Positions 1 through 12,616 of a stretch of 64,000 nucleotides of DNA are shown one piece after another. Source of the DNA: Strongylocentrotus droebachiensis (taxonomy: Eukaryota > Echinodermata > Echinoidea > Camarodonta > Strongylocentrotidae); contig JAVYIG010002202.1 of NCBI GenBank assembly GCA_035222895.1, forward strand, positions 62,001-126,000, in the 5' to 3' direction. Below the pieces are notes generated by a model. It did not search any database and had not been told where the DNA came from. It saw only the letters and a program-made list of their open reading frames with translations. The stretch's first letter is position 1. Every line of letters begins with the position of its first letter. The position numbers and the translations under genes were made by a program.

Positions 1-588
1 TCTTGTTGCATGACTATATTGCGTTTGATGCCAGGAATTTTAAGAAAAAAAGTAAGCTTGAGAATTCTAAAATAGGCAAACTGTTGAGAGGTTCAAAATC
101 AATGTTTTTTATCAAAATTGGCAATATTGCAACTTTTTTACAAACTATCTACCCATGTATACTGGTGCAAATTAGTATTCAAGTGCAAAGAAAAGGAATC
201 TGTTTTTGCCAATATCCAAAACTAAATATCCATGCCAATTAAACACTTTGTAGACACAATTTTTGTGCAATGGAAAAAAAACCCTTCAAAATCCTATCTT
301 TAAAATGAGACCAAAATCATGCAAAATGAATGAATGATTCTAAGGATCAAAATCAAAGATCAGAACAGCCCCATGCATTACTCATTACGTATGCACACAC
401 CAATTGTTTATGAATATGTATGACTTAATAGACACGGATTAGCAAGCGCTGCGGATTGACTGAAAGTCATCATAGGGTTATTCAGTCATGAAGTGCTCAA
501 CAAAATCTAAAAATAAAAATACAGCAACAACAAAAACTACAACAAATAGACTTCCAAGAATTAGAAAATGTTAAGTTATATATCTCAC
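1..588. other. intronic sequence of CCDC57, no exon seen
   Basis: This stretch lies downstream, on the minus strand, of the splice donor that closes the last visible CCDC57 exon at 589. That exon ends in phase 1 and needs a further exon, which must lie left of the window. I see no splice-bounded coding exon here. The short plus-strand open frame at 3-242 starts in AT-rich sequence, has no homology I recognise and is treated as chance. Confidence 0.6.
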
Positions 589-2376
589 CAATAGTGTCAT
601 TCAATGACTGGACATGACTTTTGATTGCCTCATTTTCCGCCAGATCAATCTGAATCCCTCCTTGATGACCAGATGGATATACCCCTCCATCTTGAATGGT
701 TTGTGCCAGGGTGGATAGTCTTTCCTCCAGTCTCCTCTTTTCAACCTTTAGTTCCCTGCACTCTTTCTCTATGGACTTGACATATTCTATGGTAGAAAAG
801 AAGAAAACTCATACTCAACATTTTGTGATAGCTCTAAAATAAACTAAAGTACAGTCCTGAACCTCTCCTTAACAAATATTTTCAAGTTATTTGTTTATTT
901 CTTCTGACATTTATACAGAGAAGCACATTTTTACCACTAATGGTGGTCTTCTGTATGGTAACAAAATGCAATTGCAATCATGAATATAAATTCATACCAG
1001 TAACGGAACAAAACACAGAAGAAAATAAGTATATACATGTAAACAAATTCTTTGGTATCATCATAATAAATATGGACTGTTGCATATTTGTAATATCGTA
1101 TTACCGGTACATGTATAGATGGTAATCTGTTTTTTTAAATGAGGTTAAATATAGTCATTAACTTTTCAGACATTTTTTGCTTCTAAAATAGCCTTGTATA
1201 GTTTCTGCAGGTCATAAGCAAAGTAGAAAGGCAATCTTGGCTCAACATAGATCCACACTTGAGATAAAAAAGTTTTATATGCATATTTACATAGCATATA
1301 TTACAATGGATTCCTAGTTAACTATAATCGTTGCTTAGAAGTAATATAGTATTCGAATGTATTTTAAGCTAAATACTAATGAACATATCAATCTTCCATA
1401 CTGATAACAAATGATGTCATTCAGTCAATCTGGAAAGCTTTATGTCATCCTACATTATCAGAATTTATGAAGCAAAGTCCATTAATGAATGGACTTTGGA
1501 TATGAATACTGCATGTACAGTTGTATTGTAAACAATTCATAAATCAATGGTTTGTTTCCCACAAGAGAAATGCATTGAAAATGCGTTAATGTGTTGCATC
1601 AGGTAGAATAAGTTCCCACTCCCGATGAAAAAGGGATATGCATTCTAATGAATTGATAGAAACAGAGTAGAGTGTAGAAATTCTATAAATACATATTTTG
1701 TATTAGGTTACAATCTCTTTCATTGAGAAAGAAATAAGTTAATCTGTCTTGAAGCCAGGCCAAATCCATGCATATGATTCAACATCGCTACCGGTATTCA
1801 GATATGCTAAAAAACACCAAACATTGTAACAGGGAAAACATTACCTGCTATAGAGAATGAAATCTAATGTTCTATCAAGACAATTCATTGGTAAATAGGA
1901 ACAAAAGCAATTACGAGAGTCAAAATGAGAGGATGATCTACCTGCAGTAAAGGGATCTTGTTGCTCAACCTTTGTGCTTTCCCCTCTGGTTATGATGGAC
2001 CCATCTCCTCTCTCATAGGCCTTAACTCCATCTTTCTTCATTCCGTCCACATGGCTTTCCATCTCTTCCATCTCTCTCTTCATATCCCTGATGACAGCGA
2101 TGAGTGATTCATTCTGTGCCTGAAGCTCCTCAGCCTGCCTGGACCCCAAGTGGGTCTCCTCCGTGCCAGTATCTCGACTCTGATTCAAAATAAAATGGCA
2201 TGAGAGGGGGTGGGGCAAGAGGTGGGAATGGGTGAATAAGGGGGAGGGTCCTCCCTTCTTCATCCGTTTTCTAAGAGGTGGGCAAAGATCTAAATGCCAC
2301 TCCCAAATTTGTGACCTGTCCAACATTTATGTATAGATTAGAGGCCACCATCTCTCCATCTCTCTGTGACTTTCCT

Positions 2377-2413
<37 letters not shown>

Positions 2414-5400
2414 CCGTCTTTCCCCCTTCCTCTCTCCCCATCTCGAACTATCTCTATTTCTTTCTGTGATGCTTCCTTTTGTTGAAATAGACGCTCACAG
2501 TAATATGTAATAAAAGGAGCTTTTTCATTTGATTACACTAAAACTTGTACACTACATGTAACTCAATAAGCAGATAAGAAATAATGGTGTTTTGCAATAA
2601 ATGCTCAGTAAGTGCAATAACATCTAATTTGTTTGTAACTTGGCTTTCTCACATTAAAAAAAAAGAGCCTGGCTACTGGTGAATTCGACTCAAACATGTG
2701 CTTATAATTAAACACAGATAAGAGATACTGGTAAACGAATATCACTAGCGATATTATTTCCGAAGAGACACTGGTGTTTCATAAAGGAACTAAACTCACT
2801 GGAATCATATCTCTGTCAATCTTCAGCTTGTGTTTTCTCAGCGTGGCAACAGCTTGGTCCCTGTCTCTCGCTAAGACTCGGTTCAAATCATCTCTTTGCT
2901 GGAGCTCCCTCTCTAGTTCCCTAGTCAGTGCAACAGCCTGTAAACAAAATAGTACGATGACATGAGAAGGAAAAGTAGGAACAAAACAACAGATACTTGG
3001 TCTTCATGGACAGGCAACATGTTTAAACTTGGCATACACGACTTGAGGCATATCAAAAACAAAGTTGCCTTTGTTCCCGTCTATACTACATTTCATGGTT
3101 TGCACAGAACAGCCTTTATCATTGAAACGTGTATAGATGGAACCTGAACTTACAGATCATCTGACCATAAAGATACCACTTTTCTGGTCTCACTTGAAAG
3201 TGGTCTTTATACACAGGTTCCTTTTCAATTAACTAACAATCTCAAATAACACCTAGTGTATACAAAAAACGGCAGAATTAAAGTATCAGTTGATATCTGA
3301 ATCTAAAAATAAGAACTGTAAAGGTTGCCGATTTAAAAAAGTAAGTCAAATTAGGCTCACTTCATCTCTTGACTTGGTGAGCCTAGCGATGAGATCCTCC
3401 GACTTGGCATACTGGTTCCTTTCTGCATCCTCGTACTTCCTCTGCCAGTCCAGCTCCAGCTGAGCCTTGGTGCGCTCCATGTTCTGCTCCTTCTCTGCAG
3501 CCACAACTAGCTCCTTCTGGTATCTTGGGTTTTTCCAAAAGAAAATAAATTATATAAGAGCGATTATAATTGGCGTAAGGGCGTTGGGTGATGTGCCAAA
3601 TTCAGAACATTCCCAAAATTTCACAAAATACTTTTACAAAATGTTGTACGAATGTTTTAATATGACAATGATGGGGTGGCATTATTTTTGAAATAAGAAA
3701 ATCTGTGCGAAAAAATTACCTCTCTATGTCGTCCTTGCGGCAATCTAGTTCTGCCCTGAGTTTGCCATCTCTGTCTCGCAGTGACTCAATCACCAGGTCT
3801 TTTGACACCAAGTCTTTGGACACCTTGGACACTTGAATATCAAGTTGGTTCCTTAGTTCCCTGGACTCTTGTTGATGTCTGCAAAAATAACAACAAGTTC
3901 AGACTGTCAGTTGATTATTATTGTGGCATAACACTTGTGTTGTTTTAGTTTACCTTCACTTTAGTTAAGAAAGTAATATATGATTGTGATTGTAATATGT
4001 ACAGCCCAATGAGCGTCAGAGCCTGGCGGATACCGGTGCTATATAAATATCCATATTATTATTATTATTATTATCAGTTAACTGCAATACTCTTTCACAA
4101 GAATGTAAAGCTAGCAGACAATGGTACTGGTGAACTACACTTATTTCTGCCAAGTCAGGGCAAAGCTATGAAACCCCACATTAAATGTGGTTGCCTATGG
4201 ACAATGTAATAACTATACCATTCTGAGAGCTAATCATACAAAGCGTTCAATAGAGTCTATCTTTGTACTACATAAATCTAGTACCATAACTATTATTAAA
4301 ATTCAACCATTATTTCAAACAAACATACTTTAAACAACTGTAAAATATGGAAGGAATGTTATAATAAAATTAATACTGTCATGATATGTTCACACAAAAA
4401 TGCAAGTACATTTACATATGACAGATATTAAATACTCCAAAACCATTTTCCAACAACGAAGAATGAATTAGCTTCTTGTTGAACTGTTTTGGGCAGGTAG
4501 TTTTGCAATGCGGTTTTGATTATAGAATAGTAATTAAACTAGAAAGTGTGTAGGGTTAAGCCTATCTTTTTTAATTTTGTTTGTAGGTTGGCAGAGTCCT
4601 TAACAATTAAACCACAAAAAAACCTGCGATTTTAACTCACTTTTCAACGAGCATTTCTTTGTCCTTCAATGCATCCTGGTGCTCCCATGTCTCCCTCCTG
4701 CTCTCCACCTCCTTGGCCTCCAGGGCTCCTTCCAGTCTCCTGATCTCCTCCTGGAGCTTCCTCTCTACCTCCACCTGGGCCTCCTTCAAGCCCAACACAG
4801 CAGTCTCCTTCTCCCTGGCATAGCGGTCCAGCTCCTTGTGTCTGACATGGAGAATCACAATAATAAGGAAAATAATACAGTGACAATAATAACGACAATT
4901 AGTGTGGTGATGATGATGATGACAACAATGTTTACAACAGTATATCTATATGTTGCTCTGTTTTGAACAGTACTTTAATAATTTCATACAGACAATAACA
5001 CTTTTAAAATGCATTCTATAATTACCCAGGTCATTGCAATTGATTACAATTACAAACTATACCCTTCACAATCCTCCCCTTGCCCTACAAAATGTCTAAG
5101 TACATTCAACAACAATAATAGTGGATTTCATTTCCTTTTTTAAAGAAATAAATGCCACCCATGCAAGTGTTGAAATGTCAGTTTTGGAGAAAAAAAAGAA
5201 AAAAAAACAACAACAACATACAAACACATAGTACACTTTGAAAATATAAGGCAATGTTTATACAGTTAACAATTAAATAATTCCTATCCTTGCCAAGTTT
5301 TGTAATTTGTTCAAGTATGTGATTTATGTTTCTTGAGAATGTGACATATTAAAAGTAAAGTCCAGTATTGGAAACGCCCCCCCTCTCAAAATTGAAATGG

Positions 5401-8400
5401 AAGCTCTTTTTACCAATTATGTGAAAGAATATGATGATACAAATTTTCCCAGGAAACCGCCTACTCATTGATATATTTGGTAAATTATCATATCGACCCG
5501 GCCTGGATAGACATTGAACATTTGGGCATATATTTCTGCTTTTTTGCAAATTTAGGTTGAAGTATTGCCATCTAAACCTCTAAAGGCAATATTGAATAGA
5601 TATTTTGCACCCAAAACCCTTGAACCGCAATTTTACCACTACCAGTCTATATCTTTAAAGCTTACATCTAAAAGTATTCAACAAAGACCCTATTAATTTA
5701 ACCAGTTCACCTTTCATTCTTCAGTTACAAAAAAACAATCAATTTACAGGCGGTATAAATAATTTAGTTGTTAAATGCACATAGCCCTTTTTCATAAAAA
5801 TGATCAAGATTGACTCACTTTCTGTTGAATTCCTCATCAGCTCTCTCTACTGCTTGCTGTGCATGTAGCAACTGAGACTCAAGCTCGGCGATTCTGAGGT
5901 CACATACATGTACATCATTAAAATAGAGTGTATAGAGAGTAGGAAATAACAAGAATACTTTAGAAATATTTAATCACTAATCTTTAAGAAGATCTTACTC
6001 CTATCTACCTATAATTTCATTTACAAGTGTACTGCATGATCCCATATCTACAGCAATATTGAAGACTACAGTGTAAGAATCTCACATAATATTGTTGTGT
6101 CATTGTGTGACTTGACACCGGCTCCCCAAAACGTCCAGTATTTGTCAATACTGGTTAACTAAATTTTGTTTGTTCTTTGAATGTGCAGCATAGCTAAACA
6201 AGTTTGGAGACTCTAAATCCAAGGTGAAGGCGGCAAATACCTTTTACTGTGCTCCCTCCACATGCCGATGTCAGGATAATTTTGTACCAACATATCAACA
6301 GAAAAAATCAATGGTATGAACCTAGTCTACCTATTTTTTATGGAATTCATGTTTGTTTACCTTGCATCTTTCATGCCTCGGAGGTCACTCAGCTCCCATT
6401 CTGTCTGTTTGAGTTTCTTTTTGAGGTCGTCCATCTTGGTGTCACTGGTCTTGAGCTCTGTAGAGGTCTGTTGACTGGCCCCTCTCACCAGGTCCAACTC
6501 CCTGCTCAATAGCTTGGCCTATATTGCATATTAGATCAAAGACAAAGAATTGCATTGAGAAAGAAAAAACTTAGTAGTTTGGCCTTGCCAAAGACATAGA
6601 TTTCAATAAAAACATTTCGTTCCAACTGGTTAATTTTACCTAGTTTGTACTCTATGAATATGAAAGAAGGATATATTAAACAAATTTGGTGCTAAAGAAT
6701 CTAAAGATTTTATTCCACATTTCAAACTGGCATTGAATATGTTTGGATCATAACTTTATCCTAGCAAAATGGTACATTTGTGATGAAGGGACATAGTTTT
6801 AATATAAAGATAAACAGCAAAAACATAAACATTTAATGGAAATCTTGTTCAATATGTATTTGTGAACCTTATATGCAAAGTGAGAGGCATAGTAAGGTTT
6901 AGGCAGGTGGTTTAAATTCAGTCAAAATAGTGTGAAGGTTGCTAGCTCATCTCATATGTACTAACCTTCATTTCATGTGCGAGCACCGTGGAGCTCAGCG
7001 TATCAATCTTGGTCCTATACTCCTTCTCTCTCCTCCTGGAGGCATCATCAAACCCAGCCGACATCTCCCTGCGCTGAATCTCAAGCTCCTCCTCAACCTC
7101 ACCGATCCTCCGCTTCATGTCACGCCTCAGCGCCTCCAACTCATCTCGCTCTGTCTGCAGCTCAACATCTTTAGAACTGAGCATGGATAACATTATAATA
7201 CTATTTAATTGAATGCAGTTAGAAACTGTAAGGTGATGTGGTAGAGTTTCAGCAGAGTATCGCCTGTTGTTGTTTTTTCTTCCTTCAAGAATTGCGCCAT
7301 CTGAAAATTTAGATCTCTAGTTGCAAATGATTAATTGATAAAAACAAAAAAATTGAGGAATTGAGGCTATGGAAGGTACATGTGTGGAGCACTGATACAC
7401 TATTCAATTACACTAAAAGATAAAGCAAAGAGATTAGATATTGCAAGAAAAGTACTTCCAAAGAAGGCTTACTAAGGTCTAGAGTTTATGTTAAAACATT
7501 GGCTTCAATGGAAATTGCCAACATACTGTACCTCTAACAAAACTGATATAATATATCTTCTAATACAATTTTAAAAATATTTTATCAAACTATTTTCAGG
7601 AGAGAATCGCTTTTCAAATCTTTTTTGGGGGTATTTACTTTTTAGATCGCCTTAGTTTTAAAGTGATTGGTCCACTTCATTGAAAATGAGATACTAACAT
7701 CTTGTATTGCTCCACCTCGGCCTGTTTCTCCCTGACCCTCTGTTGATAGTGCCTTTGGAGATCCTCCATAGACCTTTCATCCTGAGCCCTTCTTGTCTTC
7801 AGCTCATCGATCTGAATCTTGAGCTGGCTGACTCCTGCCTCTCTGGACTGCAATCTGGCTCTTACTTGCTCCTGGGTCACCTCAAGCCTTCAAAATAATC
7901 ATATCAGACAACAGTAACAGAACAATCTGTCCGTCCAAGACCACTTGTGACAATTTCGGTATCTCAAATATTGTTAGTGTTAAAGTTCTGAAGCCATAGG
8001 AAGGGCTGCTGAATCAATATCTACAAAAATATAAGTCAGACCTTCTACAAATGTAATAATTATTACAAGAGGTAACTATCAAAATAATATTTTGACATCA
8101 ATCTCTAATCTAAAGAGAAAACATCAAGCTACACGTATGTACACATCATTACAAAAGCTATGGTTAACATAGTGAAACTTGCTAAGTTTCAAGAGAGTTG
8201 CATTTATCCATTTATTTTAAGTTTGGCATCTGCTATACAGCACTGTTATCAATGATTGTGACATAGCAGTTCAAAAATGCATTTTCCGATCTAGAGTTAC
8301 AGTAAAGTAGACGCATTGTATATTTGCTACTGTGTTTTACCATAGTCCATACATAATTACCGATCTAATTCCTGATCCCTCTCTGCAAGAAGCTTCAGAT

Positions 8401-8639
8401 TGAATTTAAAATCTTCTTTGAGTGTCTGAAACTTCTCTTGCTGCTCCTTCAAGATCTTGTCTTTCTCCCGGATACGATCCTCCAGACTTTGGGCATGCAT
8501 TGCCTGTAGGTGGCGCCATTCCTGCTCCTTCTCGGCCGCCAGCCGTGCAAAGGAGGCATCCTCATGATGGGTCACATTATCTGCTCGTTCCTGTGCCATG
8601 GATGGTAATCTTTACTGGAGTTCAGTCACATTGTCGAAC
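589..8639 (-). CDS. CCDC57: coiled-coil domain-containing protein 57, 3'-partial
   Basis: Coiled-coil protein of the CCDC57 family; vertebrate members are centrosomal/centriolar-satellite and microtubule-associated (family knowledge). Eleven exons, each with AG/GT borders and matching phase, high to low: 8361-8639 (ATG at 8599, a few 5'UTR bases), 7699-7887, 6966-7176, 6361-6518, 5819-5893, 4641-4841, 3720-3878, 3361-3523, 2800-2937, 1942-2179, 589-786. They give about 656 residues, heptad-rich and full of Glu, Lys, Arg and Gln. Blocks matching vertebrate CCDC57 in order are a KEQEWRHLQA start, LKEDFKFNLKLLAERDQELD, a REKEY...HEMKV block, HKELDRYAREKE and a LELDWQRKYEDAERNQ segment. An acceptor just 5' of the ATG (exon edge 8639) implies a further noncoding exon upstream. 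The last exon ends in phase 1, so the C-terminus lies beyond the left edge. Exon edges are high confidence; the ortholog name is recognised from sequence memory. Confidence 0.88.
2379..2409. repeat. (TC)n microsatellite in CCDC57 intron
   Basis: About 15 uninterrupted TC dinucleotides, followed by a pyrimidine-rich stretch to about 2460. It lies in the intron between the exons at 1942-2179 and 2800-2937. Confidence 0.9.
3975..4074 (+). mobile_element. SINE-type 3' tail
   Basis: A short stretch ending in a GGTGCTATATAAATATCC-type box followed by an ATT trinucleotide run. The same tail style (GCGCTA...TATTATTATT) ends the element at 11930-12225, so this looks like a 5'-truncated tRNA-derived SINE in a CCDC57 intron. 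Family not identified. Confidence 0.5.
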
Positions 8640-10195
8640 CTGTACATGAAAGAGAGGCACTAATGCACTTTGAAATTGAAATTCTTGCAGCCGTATTTTA
8701 AATTGTTACTGCGCATGAAGGATGATGAAGTTATCCATTGACAGTAACAGTTTAAAATATGGCTGCAAGAATTTCAAAACAGAATGCAACTTTAACCAAC
8801 TAAATGCTGAAACAAGACATCTAAATGCAATGCATTAGCCTAGCCCTAGGCCTAATCTAAAAATGTTCAAGTATAAATGCATCGGATATGAATCTGCTAA
8901 AATGACATTTTAGTCCAAATTTTGGTGGCACTTTTGGTGTTACGTGACAACCACCAACTTCTGACAGGAGACCCTATTTTGTGGCTGGCTTCTGTCTCTA
9001 AAGAGAGGAGTCAACCACAAAGAACTTTGCACATTGAGTTTACGTGCTCCCATTGGCCGATCCCCTCTAGTGGCTTCAAATTTAAGTGAGAGAGGGCCTA
9101 TTTAACTTAAGCGCAACTTACTGTAAGTTTAATGGCAATGTCAACTAATATTACGTACCGTACCTTAAATATGACGAAAATGAGAATTGTTCGGACTTTA
9201 AAAAAACGTTACGTAAGACTGAAACTTAAAGTGAAATACTTAAACTTTTAAGGATGCTGAAAAATCGTAAAAAATAGAGGATTTGACTGAAATATCATAA
9301 TTTTGGTATCGGATCAAACAGAAAATCGCAAGCTTTCTCCTTGCACCAATATCTTATACCATTGAGTGAATGGAAGCCAGCGATAGCCAATTCGAAGGCC
9401 ATAATTGTCGGCGCAAATTTAGTAAAATGAGGCTGCGATTCGCCGAGATTGGATGAATGTTTTTCGCATGCGCTAAATTTAAGCTAAAGTTCTTCTAGTT
9501 CTACATGCCCCGGCCCTGGCACCGTTGTGCGAGCCGTACGGCCCTACAGCGGGTGTTACCGTCTATAGATCTACTATAGTCTATGAGCAGGATGAGGAAT
9601 AATGTTGACAATGTCAGTTTTAAACTTTTATTAAAGAATGACCCATACCTGAAGGTTATTTCTGTCTACTGCTAGCTAGCTGCCAATGCGCATTAGCATT
9701 GACTCTATGCTTTGCTTGAGTGGCTAGCTGCTAGCTGCTGCGCGCTGCGGCAATCACCTTGCCTTGCCAGCCAAGCCCAGCTAGGTAGCCAAGCCATGGG
9801 ACTCGCCCCCCGGCCCAGCCCGGTGGCGGAGTTGACAACAACACTCAACACAGACAACAGCACTCACACAAGCAGGAACCGTCTCTGTACCCTCATTTAA
9901 ACATACACTTTCGGTAAATGGCATGATAAATCAACATAAAAAGTGCAAAGATAAGGTATTAGGCCTAGTTATTCGTTTAATCAGTTGAACATTGAATATT
10001 GAACTCACTCTTCGACTTCGCCGAATCGAATTAACCGCTACACACGATTGAAGTTAGTCGAATGAAAGGCAATTTTTAAATAGTATGGTAGCTGTAACCG
10101 CTCCTTGTTTTAAATTGGGACCAATGATGATTACGATTATTTTCTTTCTTTTTGGAGAGATCAGTGGTTCGGATCACTGATGAAAAGAATTAATT
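8640..10195. other. intergenic 5' flank of CCDC57 with GC-richer island
   Basis: Upstream of the CCDC57 coding start. The segment 9480-9850 is clearly richer in G+C and CpG than its surroundings and is the best candidate for the CCDC57 first noncoding exon and promoter on the minus strand. No TATA box or defined start site could be fixed. Apart from the foldback at 8679-8775, no gene was seen. Confidence 0.4.
8679..8775. mobile_element. 97-bp foldback (palindromic) element
   Basis: Left arm 8679-8711 and right arm 8742-8775 are near-perfect reverse complements (GAAATTCTTGCAGCC... against ...GGCTGCAAGAATTTC) around a 30-base loop. It sits just upstream of the CCDC57 start exon. Probably a tiny MITE; family unknown. 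Confidence 0.6.
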
Positions 10196-12616
10196 GTGAT
10201 TTTAAAGTATATGAGACCTTTGATTTCAAAAAAAAAAAAAAAAAAAAAGAGTGGAAAAAACACACCAACAATCAAGCAGTATTCATTTTTGTCCACTAGC
10301 TGTAATTCCCTTCTGATTTTAGTGAGATTTTCTGTATTTTTTACTGTTTTACCAAGTCCTCCTAGATCTATCTCTCTATTTTGTTTTAATTCCTCTTATT
10401 GCACTTTTAAGTGCTCAAAGGGGTATATGGTCGGCAAATATCTGCTGCCCTTTCTTTTTCATTCTCTGACACACTCTCTCGATCTCTCTCTCTACTTGGT
10501 CCATGATCAATCTATGATTAAATGCAGTTTGACTATTATCATATTCTCCGCACTTATAATTCTTCCGTTTTTCCATCTACACACCCTCCCTCTTTCTACC
10601 TCTTGTCAGGTTCTCATTTCGTATCTGTTTTTATTATCATTTGACCATCTTTCCCACTCTCTCTCTCTTTCCGATTTCCGATTTGTCAATCAGGCATCCT
10701 CTCTCTTCGTCCCCTCACTCATTTTTGTTTTAAATCGAGCCCCAAACCCTCATCCCAGAAATAAGTTAACCCATTTCAATAGACATGAAAGAAATATATT
10801 TCACAATTTTGTGTGTGGAATAATAACAATTTTTTAATTTTTGTATTGAGAATCAAACAAGAATACATGATTTTCTATACAAATTAGTACTGTTTCATTA
10901 GAAACGTTTCTCTTCAGTGTAACATTTCAAATTTGAGGCACTTGCTGCAACACTGGATGAAAAACAGATAAACAATTCCTCCTGAAAAAAGAAAACTTAA
11001 CTTCATTTGCAGTTTGAATAATAAATTACATTGGCATACAATGTGAAAGGATGATATTTGTATATAAATTAATTATATAAATTTAAGGTTTGGGTAATAC
11101 TATTGTATCAAAAATAATGCAATGCAAAGAAGAGAAACTTCAAATAGCCTTTAAGAGAACCCCAAAATATTATTCATCATGCAGATATGTAGGAAGTTTA
11201 AAAAGAAAGTAAATTTCTCCACAAATTCTTCATTAACTTTAAATGCAATCATGAGGATGGAACGTTGCCTTTGAATTACACACTGAAGAAGAAAAAAATC
11301 CTAGACATTTCTAAGATAGCAAATATTTCAAGTATCGGTAGAGGTCCTTTCTTCCTAGCCATTACAATTATCACCTACACTATACATGCATGGGTTTGCA
11401 AGAAGATAGGGGATGCACAGGCCTCCAAAATATTTCAGAACAAATTCTTTTAGGGGAAAAAGCAAAGAAAATCAGCAAATCTTTAAAAAATATTTCTTAA
11501 ACTTTTCTTTGGTATTTATTCACACGTACTTGCATTGAGAAAGTGAATACTGATAATTGGTAAGTTCTAATTGATTTAATTTCAAAATTATTTTCTAATC
11601 AGCTTAATATACAAAACACCTGTCTCTTGAATCATTACTTTACAGACGCATATACAATGTCATTTATTATTGGGAATGATATAACTTTTATTCAACATCA
11701 ATTAGGACTCCCATCAAGAATTATTTAACTCTTAATACTTAATGGTTAAAGCACAATAAAAGTGAGAGAGTGAATTCATCAAAAGCATTTTCTCTCGTGA
11801 GGTAGAAGTTTTAGGTGACCCAAATATTAAATTGACAGCCCACATTTAAGAATACTAATAATTCCAACCTCTTCTTCCCTCAAAATGTCAAAATCTGCAT
11901 TCAAGGTGTCATATTAGAGTGGTTTAATCACTTGACTGGAAATGCAAAGATCGTGGGTTCGTACCCTGGAATGGCACTTTATCCACATTGGTCCTCTCCA
12001 CCCAGGTGTTAATTGGGTACTGGGTAGGATGTGAACATTATTGTGGTTTTAATTTAGCATGTTTACGCCCATAAAAAGATGACTGGATGGAATGCTCCCC
12101 AGGGAGATGTGCACTATGATTTGCAGTAATTGGATTGTGGTAATAATATTACTGGAAGCGCCTTAATCAGTTAATGGTTTAGCGCTACATAAGAAACTGG
12201 TATTATTATTATTATTAATATGTCCTATGGCACATCACAATGTACATACTTTGGCACAACATTGATCTATATTCGACACTCTCAACCCAGGTGAAGTAAA
12301 TGAGTAATTGGGGAAAAATCCGTGAATGACTGAGCAGTGACACCTTATCATGGAAGCCCTGCTAAAGCCATTGTAACAATATTATTTAGCACTTTGTCTC
12401 CTTTGAAAAAGATGCCTTATGATTCAAACCATTGTCATCATACTTATTGTAAATATGCCATAATAACAGATGAATTATTACAGTCTCTGGATGTGCAATA
12501 TTTGCAGGGAAGGCATCAATAGATGACATTCAATACATAGCAGCATCGTAATATTCATGATTATCAAGTGGGTAATACTGCCATAGAAAAGTAAGGTGAT
12601 AATATCACACATTCAT
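10196..12616. other. intergenic / possible 3'UTR, no recognised gene
   Basis: Lies between the CCDC57 5' flank and the stop codon of the minus-strand gene at 12617. It holds a poly-A run at 10229-10247, a long pyrimidine-rich plus-strand open frame (10196-10837) that looks like low-complexity chance, and a SINE at 11930-12225. The part nearest 12616 is likely 3'UTR of the minus-strand gene, but I could not fix a polyadenylation signal. Confidence 0.4.
11930..12225 (+). mobile_element. tRNA-derived SINE
   Basis: Starts with a tRNA-like promoter: an A-box-like GTGGTTTAATCACTTGACTGG and a B-box GGGTTCGTACCC about 30 bases later. A body of about 200 bases follows, then a 3' tail ending in an ATT run at about 12205-12225. 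The layout is that of a Pol III tRNA-derived SINE; the family name is not known to me. Confidence 0.65.

Noticed and set aside
10196-10837. 213-residue plus-strand open frame, longest in the window
   Set aside because: It starts just before a poly-A run, is pyrimidine-rich low complexity, has no recognisable domain and no splice support.
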